From positions 186,001-250,000 of the forward strand of contig JAANDG010000103.1 in assembly GCA_036852015.1 (NCBI GenBank): 64,000 nucleotides of DNA, read 5' to 3'. This DNA is from Pelodera strongyloides. Lineage: Eukaryota > Nematoda > Chromadorea > Rhabditida > Rhabditidae. Below are positions 24,701-32,442 of this stretch, piece by piece. The notes beneath the pieces are model-generated. The model had not been told where the DNA came from. It did not search any database and saw nothing but the letters and a program-made list of their open reading frames with translations. Made by a program: the position numbers and the translations under genes. How positions within the stretch are numbered: the stretch's first letter is position 1; each line of letters starts with the position of its first letter.

Positions 24701-27700
24701 CGTGAACTTGTCCCTTAAAGTTTAATATTTCTCTTTAGATGCGTAAAATGGAGCACGACAATCTGAATCGGTTCATTGGAATGACCCTCGATCATTCACC
24801 TATTCTATCATTATGGAAGTTATGCTCACGCGGCAACTTGGAGGTTCATTTCTGATTTTTTTTTGTCTTCGCTGATGATACGCCGCTGCGCCGCGCTCAT
24901 AGTGCGAACAAAGAGTGCGCGGCGAAAATGTGGCGCATAATCGGACATACGTCGGAAGACGAAATAGCGCGCGGCACGTGGGCTACAAGTGCTTCATCCA
25001 ACTACGAACAGCAGCACAATTTCACTTATTACTAACGCATATATTCAATCATAGCTATGACCTTTTTTATTCATTAAAAGAATTTTACTGAAGAGAGACG
25101 ATATCAGGGGACTAAATAAAAGGCTTCTATTCAGGATGTGATAGCCAAATCCTCTGTAAATATGGACGGATTCTTCATGTTTTCGATAATTCGTGACATA
25201 GCCGAGGGAATGTTCTACCTACACAAGTCCTTTCTCGAATATCACGGAAATTTATCGTAAGATTATCTTCCTTGACCTTGTTTGACAACAAAAGAAGACT
25301 TGGTCTGCCCGAGGCAAGATCGAACCGACGAGCCTCTTGGGACAGCGACTTAGGCACTGCGCCACCTGACAACCTGCACTACTAATTACCGCTTGAAGCG
25401 AAAATCACAATAGTAAATTTCGCAGTCGAACTTACAAATACTCGGAAATTATGTGCCTTGTAACAGCCGGCTTTAAATCATAATTTGGACGTCGAATTTC
25501 CATGTAGTGTATGGAAATAAGTGAGCGACACTGCGCGATTTTTTATTCTAAAATTTTCATTTGCATAAAACATATGGGAATGCAGTTGTCCACCATACTT
25601 TTCAAAAACGGTCGTTATTTATAAACGGCCGTTACTCGTTATTCAAAAACGGTCGTCATTCAAAAACGGCCGCAATTTTTGAGTCCCTTTCAGTGCAATG
25701 ACCTGTTTGATCGATGATCGGTGGCAGGTGAAAATCAGCAATTTCGGATTGAAAAACTTTCTTTTGATGGGGAAGCCGACCAAAAAGGGTATGTTCAACT
25801 TATATTATTTGTTATTTATTGATCCTGTAGGATATTATAGGTTATTTATTGAATTTAATAACTACTGTATTTATTGTGACTTTTTACATGTTTACTTTGA
25901 CACGACACATTTTTTTTCATGTGTACTTTGACACGACACATTTTTTTTCATGTGTACTTTGACACGACACATTTTTTTTTACTTTGACACGACACATTTT
26001 TTTTACTTTGACACGACAATCGAAAGCTTTCTTGGAAAACGAATGACGAACGGAGAGATTCCGACTTAGTATTATTACAGTGAACTGTATAATTATGAGT
26101 TTAATGAGTTTCGAGAATACTTATCGGAAATTTGTGATTAACCTCTTTTAGAAATGCTCTACCAAGCGCCGGAGGTACTACGCCACGACGTCGACGGAGG
26201 CTCACGAATGGCCGACGTGTACTCGTTTTCAATAATTGCCTCACAAATTATCACAAAGAAATCGGCTTTTGACCTGGAAAATCGCGATGAGAAGGTTGAA
26301 GGTGTGAAAATAAAGATTATCTATTTAATCTTATTAAACTTCACAATATTCTGCGTTGTGAAGCGCGGTATCTTAGGGGTTGCCTTTTGAGTTGTGTTAC
26401 TTTTTTAGCCAGATACTTTTAGCAATATTGTAAGTACGCACAAGACTTGGGACAATAGACAATGAGGGAATAGCAGAACGACATAAAAACAATGCCATAC
26501 TAACAAAAAATGCATACAGTAGACAGTAGAGTAGACTAGTATTGGGTGAATATAGGATAACGTTTTCAGAAATACTCTACAGAATAAAAAAGGGCTCGAG
26601 TCCCCCATTGCGACCCGATATAAACATCGACGAGGATATTGACATCAACCCCGCCTTAGTAAGTTCTAATTCCTGTTTGAAATTGTGAGATTTTTGTTGG
26701 ATTTTAGAATAGGCAAAGGGGTGCATGGGAAACTAAAAACCCCGATTTCGCCCCGATCAAGTCCCTCAAAAAATCGGGATTTGATCGGGGCAACACCGTG
26801 TATCTTTTTCAAGAATCGGGGCGAAATCTGGGTTTTTTCGAAAATAATCGGGACGATATCGGGGTTTTCACTTTCCGGTATGATTATTTATTCTCTCTGA
26901 AAATAATCCTACGCGTACTTCAGTACATTATGAGATAGTCTCTTCCTGAAACATTGAGATGAAAACGCTTTATACTTCTACTGCAGCGAAGTGGATTAGG
27001 TGATAGGTCTGTGTACTGTATGTGCCGTAGCTTCTTTCTTGGATAATTGTATAATTGCTTCTTGAAAGGGGCAATTATCAGTCCAAATGGTATTCTAGAA
27101 GTTGCTAGAAGATTGTCGATGCTTCAAGACTTCGGATGCACGTAATTCGATATAACATTCACACCATGACGTCATTTCATTATGATCTACATGGGTTTAT
27201 ATATTTTTTTTATAAATTTACTTCAGATGCATCTAATTCGCGATTGCTGGTCACAGAGCCCGGATTCCCGGCCAGAGTTCGACACGATAAAAAACCTTCT
27301 AAAATCTATGGTTGGTTTGTTCGTTTAGGATTTATTAATTTATCAACTACTATAATTTCTCTGCATCTTATTTATCTCTTACACTCACGCTATCTCTCTC
27401 ACTTTCTCCCTGTGCTTATCAAAGACACCGCTACAAAAGGAAGAGGAGGTAGAGAGAGATGGAGAGAGCGAGAGCGATAGAGAGAGAGACAGTATATACA
27501 TTTGAATATTCAGGGCGCTGGTCGTCAGCAAAATCTAATGGACCATGTCTTCAATATTCTGGAGTCATACGCGGAGACGTTAGAGAAAGAGGTTGAAGAT
27601 AGAATGGGCGAACTAGTGGAGGAAAAGAAAAAGAGCGATATTCTGTTGTATAGAATGCTGCCACGGTGAGTCCAGACCAAGATCCATGGTTCCTCAGGAT

Positions 27701-30700
27701 TCCTGAGCAACGAAGACGACGAGCTCCAGATGACAAATTTAGCGGTGTTTGTGTCTTCAGCAGGCTAGGGCGCTAGAGTCATGCCATGTCCCAGTCCACC
27801 CAATGGCCACATGGTCCCAGACAGAGGGTTACACATACCGTTTGCAAATGTGTTGATTGAAACCATCACGACTATCCCTTTAATCCTAAATCGGATGACT
27901 ATCCCTTTAATCCTAAATCGGATGGCTATCCCTTTAATCCTAAATCAAAAGAAATTCAGACAAGTCGCGGATAAATTAAAACTGGGACAATCCGTCGAGC
28001 CGGAATCCTACGACAGTGTGACAATTTTCTTCTCCGACGTTGTAAAATTTACGAGTTTGGCGGCGAGATGCACTCCGCTACAGGTGCGTTGCGTCGGCAT
28101 CGGCCCACTACAACCAGCAAAGCGAAATACCGACCGGTTTTTGAAACGCATCGTCGACAACTGAATTCTTATGTATATGCTAATTTACTCGAATTTAGCT
28201 CGATTTTTTATTCTAATTTATGTTCATTTGTATAAGCTGCATAAGAAAGCAGGCGTATGCGATGCGTTTCAAAAACCTGCCGGTATTTCGCTTTAAAAGG
28301 ATCAGCTCACCTTAAACTGTCTCTGTTTTTTTTTGTTTCTTTATTTTCTATAAGGGATAGTAAAAATTTGGAATAGAAAAAATAGTGTTGAATTTCAATA
28401 CTCACGAAGATATTGGGTGATAAAGTGGTGGATTGATCGGGCCGAAATGCAAAAAGGGCAATTGTCCTGCCTTGTTTGTATAGGATAATTGCCCTTTTTG
28501 CATTTTGGGCCGATCAATCCACCACTTTATCACCCAATATCTTCGTGAGTATTGAAATTGAACACTACTTTTTCTATTCCAAATTTTTATTATCCCTTAT
28601 AGAAAATAAAGAAACAAAAAAAAACAGACACAATTTAAGGTGAGCTGATCCCTTTAATATTTATTTATGCCTTAGAAGGTACGAGCAACTACCAAAATAT
28701 ATCATTTTTGTGAGGCTCGTTGTATTTTTTTGGGGAATGAGATGGTGTGGTGTTTATAAAGTTACACATCTTTGTCATTCAGATTGTCAACTTGTTGAAC
28801 GATTTATACACGACATTTGACACGATAATTGAGCTGCACTCCGTTTACAAAGTAAGTACAACAATTCATTGTTACTTGGAAGACAAAACCTAGGAACTTA
28901 CTTGTGAGCATCAGCAGACCTTGATGAGTGCTAGTCTGATTCAATACAACTTACTCTGCTACGTTCTGTGGCGCGCAGAGCGCCGCAGACTTTCCCGCGT
29001 AGTGCGATGCAGACATACCCGTGCAGAGCGCCGCTCACTTTCCCGCGTAGCGCGATGCAGACATACCCGCGCAGAGCGCCGCTCACTTTCCAGCCTTGTG
29101 CGCCTCTGCAAAGGCGCGCAACGCGGGATGATACGCGGCGCTCTGCGCTGGTCAAGACTAGAGTGGTATTGAAAGCTATTTTCCCAGGTTGAAACAATCG
29201 GCGACGGATACTTGTGCGTTTCTGGTCTTCCTCACCGAAACGGCATCCAACATGTTAGGGACATCGCCGAGATGTCGCTAGGGTTTCTACAAGCTATACA
29301 GGTGCGTTACGCAAACAAAAACGCAGTGCATACGTAACAGTGTGGCGGCCTGGAGTCTGGAGTGCCTTCTTTGTGGCATGCGAGTGCCTTCTTCGCGCTA
29401 GGTTCTCGTTGCGCACCGCCATAGTTTTATCAGTGAAGCAAACGACTTTTATAGACTTTAATGGGCCATGATTATATTCAATATTTAATTGTCCTAGCTC
29501 GATAGTGCTGCGTAGTGTTGGGTGTTTAGGTCGGGTAAAATAAAGAGACAAGGCGGCTGCAAATAAAATGTAGACCTCATACTATGTATGTGAGACATAT
29601 TACACATTATGTCTACAATACAAATACAGTGGTTCAGCACGCGTCCTAATATCCTGTCCATACATTCGATTCGCACTTGCGAAAATGACAAATGACAAAT
29701 GCCATTTTACATGAATGTCAAATGCCTACCGTAACCCATGCGAATGACGCATTTGACATGGTCCTGCAGCGAAAGTGTATCAGATCCATACTCATATTAT
29801 TTGAAATAGATCCGTACTAGATTTAAAATCGCTGCGGAACCTTGTCATTTACATTGGCTCGAACATGGACAGGCATTTGTCATTTTCGCAAGTGCGAATC
29901 GCATTCATGGACAGGCCATAATATATTCTGATAAAAACTTTTTCAGACATTTCGTATTTCACATCTACCAAACGAGCGGGTCAACTTGCGTATCGGAATG
30001 CACACTGGGTCGTGTGTGGCTGGCGTAGTTGGAATGACAATGCCGAGGTTCATTTTATAATAATTATTGAAGGTCTTACAAATAAACTGTAATACGATAG
30101 AGGACACCAGTGGCCGTACGCGCGACGACCGGGAATATGCTCCCAGCTCCCAGTGGGAGGTGAGAGAATTAGAGGGATCAAACGAATCAGAGACACGCAG
30201 AAACAAATTCTCCCAACCGGGAAGCTCCCGCTGTTCGTGCTTACGGCCACAGTGAATACATTGATTGTGTTTCTCGGTCCAGTGTAACAATGAAGCCCGA
30301 TAAAAATTGTCGTACGCGTATTTTGTTTAGGTACTGTTTATTCGGCGATACAGTTAACACAGCGTCACGTATGGAAAGCAATGGAAGACGTAAGTTTGCT
30401 CAAGTATTCACTACAAATATATATATATTTAGTAGACCCCAAAACTTTAGGAAGAACGCAACTCCGCCAGAGACGAAATAAATAAGGTTTCCCAAAATAA
30501 CTCATGGGAACTTTCATTATACGTGGCACAACGATCGTTCTTTATTACGGTCTAATAAATAATTGTAAACTATAAGATTTTTACTCTTATCTTTGTAGTA
30601 TCGCAAGCTTATTACATAAGTTGGTTTCAGCTGGTCAAATCCATGTCTCTGACACGTCAAACGAGCTCCTTCATCGTATTGGTGGATACGTGACGGAAAG

Positions 30701-31690
30701 TAGAGGAGAAGTGATAATCAAGGTTGGTGCGTGTGCGTGTGTGTGTGCGTGTGCGTGTACGTGTGCGTGTGCGTGTGTGCGTGTGTGTGCTTGTGTGCGG
30801 TGTGGCTTGTGTGTGCGAGGTGGCTCGTGTGTGTGCGTGTGTGTGTGTGTGTGTGCATGTGTGCGTGGGCTCGTGTGGTGTGTTGGTTGTGTGTTTTGTG
30901 TGTGTTGTGTGTGTATGTGTGTGTGTGTTGTGTGTGTGTATTGTGTGTTTGTGTGTGATTGTGTGTGTGTGTTTGTGTGTGAGTGTCTATGTGCATGCGT
31001 GCGTGTGTGCATCAAATTATACGTATTATTTAAACCTCTTTTTTAGGGTAAAGGTGTGATGGAAACGTATTGGTTACGTGGTAGAAGCGGCGAAGTGTCC
31101 AATGCATTCGCTCCACCCATCCCTCAAGAGATACAAAAGGAATTTGTAAGTTAAAATGTCATTTTGTTGGCAACGAGCGATAGTAACACGTAGGGTTCTT
31201 AGTGGCAGCATAATACATTTTTAAATATGTTTCAACAAATTGGTGAGCTGTTTAACTAAGAGTTGCATTTTATAAGATTCCAATGAAATAAATATATTAA
31301 AACGCATTACCTTATTAAAGCGAAATACCGGCCGGTTTTTGAAACGCATCGTGGACCACTGAATTCTTGCGTATTTATGCAAAGTTACTCGAATTTAGCT
31401 CGATTTTTTATCCTAATTTAGGTTCATTTGTATAAACCGCATAAGAATGCTGGTGTACTCGATGTGTTTCAAAAACCGGCCGGTATTTCGCTTTAAACGG
31501 AAATGCTAAGAACATGATAATTGTGATAACCAGAAAATCAATAATTATCCAAAGTAAAAATTAATTGATTCGCATTCAGACTCGCTCCGAAACTATGACG
31601 TTACCATCCGAAGTACCACAACCGGGCATGTACCGCTCTGTTATGGAAGGACAAAGAACTGATTCAACAAATAACTTCTTTCCGGGATGA
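15731..31690 (+). CDS. gcy: Receptor-type (membrane) guanylate cyclase
   Basis: Converts GTP to cGMP at the plasma membrane; in nematodes this family serves mainly sensory neurons. The 32 exons start at 15731, 16089, 17024, 17745, 18118, 19634, 19898, 20501, 20957, 21252, 21712, 21944, 22376, 22978, 23371, about 23830, 24180, 24739, 25135, 25694, 26152, 26570, 27227, 27514, 27960, 28783, 29188, 29947, 30331, 30631, 31047 and 31580. They sum to 3453 nt (1150 aa). Order: signal peptide (1-22); ANF-type ligand-binding region ([38 protein letters not shown]); one membrane helix (about 503-527); kinase-homology domain (about 565-840) with AVK Lys612 but HGN for HRD and NFG for DFG, so probably no kinase activity; dimerisation helix (about 845-895); cyclase domain with metal Asp921 and Asp965, guanine-selecting Glu961 and Cys1020, and Asn1040/Arg1044, all intact. 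AATAAA lies at 31748. The 5' edge of the juxtamembrane exon (about 23830) is uncertain; an acceptor near 23768 inside a tandem repeat is an alternative. Confidence 0.95.
15958..16037 (-). repeat. Partial SINE-like repeat
   Basis: Contains 'gatgacaaattgcttgacgt' and 'cttcgggctagagcc' in cyclase intron 1. Partial copy of the 6003-6165 family. Confidence 0.5.
16170..16306. mobile_element. Palindromic element, GAGGCC(A/G)TATTCACCACT variant
   Basis: 'ctgaggccatattcaccact' pairs with 'agtggtgaatacggcctct'; inner 'gattccct' and 'ggggaatt' blocks also mirror. It starts only about eight bases after the 5' splice site of cyclase exon 2 (donor 16162). Its interior (from 'cccctggggacagaaaatag'-like sequence) recurs reversed at 22680-22812. 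Confidence 0.7.
16405..16577. mobile_element. MITE copy 3 of the TTAAAGCGAAATACCGG family
   Basis: 'gggccgattttgaaacgcat' to 'ccggccggtattgcgatgta' with the typical interior. The left end is eroded. In cyclase intron 2. Confidence 0.8.
17936..18108. mobile_element. MITE copy 4 of the TTAAAGCGAAATACCGG family
   Basis: 'gaaatacctgccggtttttg' to 'ccggtcggtatttcgcttta'. Its right end is only nine bases from the 3' splice site of cyclase exon 5 (exon begins 18118), so the element may supply the branch-point or pyrimidine region. Confidence 0.8.
18275..18565. mobile_element. Repeat with CTTGCGAAAATGACAAA ends, copy A
   Basis: Ends with 'gtttccatg' and its complement, with inner 'cacttgcgaaaatgacaaa', 'catggtcc(c/t)gcagcgat' and 'ttgacattcatgtaaaatgg' blocks. 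The other copy (29645-29915) is in the opposite orientation. Both are in cyclase introns. Confidence 0.75.
18644..18823. mobile_element. MITE copy 5 of the TTAAAGCGAAATACCGG family
   Basis: 'tttaaagcgaaataccggtc' to 'aggccggtatttcgctttaa', with the interior in reverse orientation relative to copies 1-4 and 6-7. In cyclase intron 5. Confidence 0.85.
19431..19570. mobile_element. Degraded MITE of the 'gcggtataacagccg' family
   Basis: Starts 'aaagcggtgtaacagcctat' and ends near 'tttcacaaaccacgt'. In cyclase intron 5, close to exon 6. Confidence 0.5.
20072..20250 (+). repeat. SINE-like repeat, third copy
   Basis: Contains 'aaatgacaaattgctcaacg', its near-complement 'gagcaatttgtcatct', 'ggaactcgtcgact', and a tail 'gcgcgctcttgtg' followed by T/A-rich sequence. 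In cyclase intron 7. Confidence 0.6.
21530..21675. mobile_element. Degraded MITE of the 'gcggtataacagccg' family
   Basis: Begins 'aaagcggcataacatccttt' and ends near 'ccctttaaataat'. Non-coding, in a cyclase intron. Confidence 0.45.
22136..22235. repeat. (GA)n simple repeat
   Basis: Purine-rich microsatellite in cyclase intron 12. A long open frame that starts here merges with true exon 13 (22376-22506), but its front part is repeat. Confidence 0.9.
22550..22812. mobile_element. Composite of two palindromic 'attcaccact' elements
   Basis: 'attcaccactcattcccacc' and 'gaccgtattcaccactcaag' are two left ends; the right end is 'ggagtggtgaatatggactc'. The stretch 22690-22800 matches 16180-16300 in reverse. 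This looks like a nested or tandem insertion in cyclase intron 13. Confidence 0.65.
23628..23805. repeat. Tandem copies of a MITE end ('gtttcaaaaaccacgtgtca')
   Basis: Four degenerate units of about 45-60 bases, each 'cgtttcaaaaaccacgtgtcataatgctttatgcacagatt'-like, immediately upstream of the juxtamembrane exon. They keep an open frame into that exon, which makes the exon's left edge ambiguous. Confidence 0.75.
24424..24500. mobile_element. Solo arm of the 11720-12116 foldback
   Basis: 'taataaaaatgct' through 'gatgggcctgtccctttaat' matches the right arm of 11720-12116 with several substitutions. In cyclase intron 17. Confidence 0.75.
25262..25375 (-). repeat. tRNA-derived SINE or degenerate tRNA
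   Basis: On the minus strand 'gtggcgcagtgcctaagtcg' matches an internal pol III A box and 'gtcggttcgatcttg' a B box, about 30 bases apart as in tRNA genes. The acceptor and T stems do not pair well, so a working tRNA is unlikely. It lies in cyclase intron 19. The T-rich sequence next to it on the plus strand reads as an A-rich tail in its own orientation. Confidence 0.55.
25450..25625. mobile_element. MITE of the 'gcggtataacagccg' family with extra tandem ends
   Basis: 'gtaacagccggctttaaatc' at the left. The right side has three short repeats of 'caaaaacggtcgt' (25604-25675), which suggests slippage at the element's end. Confidence 0.55.
25885..26025. repeat. ~30-bp minisatellite ('actttgacacgacacatttttttt')
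   Basis: Five to six units of 'actttgacacgacacatttt' with variable T length, in cyclase intron 20. Confidence 0.9.
26712..26880. mobile_element. Element with 'gggaaactaaaaaccccgat' ends, copy A
   Basis: The ends are complementary ('actaaaaaccccgatttcgc' and 'gatatcggggttttcac'), and the interior is built of degenerate 'gatttcgccccgatc' words. A longer copy lies at 37430-37665. In cyclase intron 22. Confidence 0.7.
27870..27950. repeat. 27-bp tandem repeat, three units
   Basis: 'actatccctttaatcctaaa' with 'tcggatg' between units, three times, ending directly before the 3' splice site of cyclase exon 25 (exon begins 27960). Confidence 0.9.
28118..28297. mobile_element. MITE copy 6 of the TTAAAGCGAAATACCGG family
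   Basis: 'aaagcgaaataccgaccggt' to 'ctgccggtatttcgctttaa'. It abuts the long hairpin at 28293-28657, sharing the TTAA between them. In cyclase intron 25. Confidence 0.85.
28293..28657. mobile_element. Near-perfect long hairpin (foldback element)
   Basis: Two arms of about 165 bp with only a few mismatches around a loop of roughly 25 bases (28467-28490). The left arm begins 'ttaaaaggatcagctcacct' and the right arm ends 'ggtgagctgatccctttaat'. It is transcribed within the cyclase pre-mRNA. High arm identity suggests recent insertion. Confidence 0.9.
28975..29115. repeat. 48-bp GC-rich tandem repeat
   Basis: Units start at 28975, 29023 and 29071 with 'gcagagcgccgc', each followed by 'actttcccgcgtag' and 'gatgcagacatacccg' (last unit truncated). 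In cyclase intron 26. Confidence 0.85.
29645..29915. mobile_element. Repeat with CTTGCGAAAATGACAAA ends, copy B
   Basis: 'cgcacttgcgaaaatgacaa' at the left; 'ttgtcattttcgcaagtgcg' at the right. The interior matches 18275-18565 in reverse. In cyclase intron 27. Confidence 0.75.
30723..31005. repeat. (GT)n/(GTGC)n microsatellite
   Basis: About 280 bases of GT-rich simple repeat beginning at the 5' splice site of cyclase exon 30. Cys/Val-rich and His/Thr-rich open frames here are artefacts. Confidence 0.95.
31314..31497. mobile_element. MITE copy 7 of the TTAAAGCGAAATACCGG family (best copy)
   Basis: Flanked on both sides by TTAA: 'ttaaagcgaaataccggccg' at the left and 'cggccggtatttcgctttaa' at the right. 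The terminal inverted repeat extends about 35 bases through 'tttttgaaacgcatcg'. In the last cyclase intron. Confidence 0.9.
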
Positions 31691-31747
31691 AATACTATCC
31701 TATGTTGTTATATTATATATGTATATATTGAAATGTTGCCTTGCTTT

Positions 31748-31753
31748 AATAAA
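31748..31753 (+). terminator. AATAAA polyadenylation signal of the cyclase gene
   Basis: AATAAA 57 bases after the TGA at 31688-31690, a normal distance for a nematode 3' UTR. Confidence 0.65.
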
Positions 31754-31759
31754 TATACA

Positions 31760-32430
31760 TTAGCTATATCAATAGACATATCATAGTTATGATTTTATAC
31801 AAATCAAGTGCGCCGGTTACAACAAAAGTTTTATTCTGAATTGGTGTTTTTTTCCATGTGAATGATGCACATTTATGTCAATTTATGTGTCAGCATGAAA
31901 TCATTTCTGGTTATTGGTCAGCTAACCTATGGCCGATATAGCTTGAGTTCGCGGTATTCTCTCTCTTCCTCTCGCTCTTTCTCTCTATGTCTCCCGCTTT
32001 TTCTCTCTCTCTGTTTATATATTTTTTTCTCTCTCTCTGTTTCTATATTTCTCTCTCTCTTTCTTTGCTGTAGTATAACTAGAGAGATTGGAGTATTGGA
32101 GTTTGCGGTTTGTGCCTTTTCGCGTTATCTTTTCATTTCAAAAAAAAAAAAAACACGGAGCAACATGCTTGAAAATAGAGATCTTGAACGTGCATTTCCC
32201 AGTTTTTGATTTGATTACTTTTATGTCGCACGGAATTTCTGGTGTAGCTATGTAGTACTTAAACTACGATAGATTATTACATTATTGTTCCTGCTTACAA
32301 TGCGTTAAAATCGTTTTTTCATTGTATGTCGATGGTATTAGCTAGAATCTAAATTGGATTGAAAGGTATAATTCGTTGTTTTATTGTTTGTTTTAACATC
32401 TGAATATATATTGCAATTAATGTAAAATTG
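31760..32430. other. Intergenic, cyclase to GST
   Basis: AT-rich, with CT tracts at 31958-32062. No gene seen. It should contain GST upstream sequence. Confidence 0.5.
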
Positions 32431-32442
32431 TATATCACAGAA

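Noticed and set aside
25262..25375. A functional tRNA gene
   Set aside because: A and B boxes are present but the acceptor and T stems do not pair; called a tRNA-derived repeat.
30621..31059. Cys/Val-rich and His/Thr-rich open frames up to 141 codons
   Set aside because: They are the GT microsatellite in a cyclase intron. Only the first part (30631-30722) overlaps a true exon, in a frame fixed by neighbouring exons.
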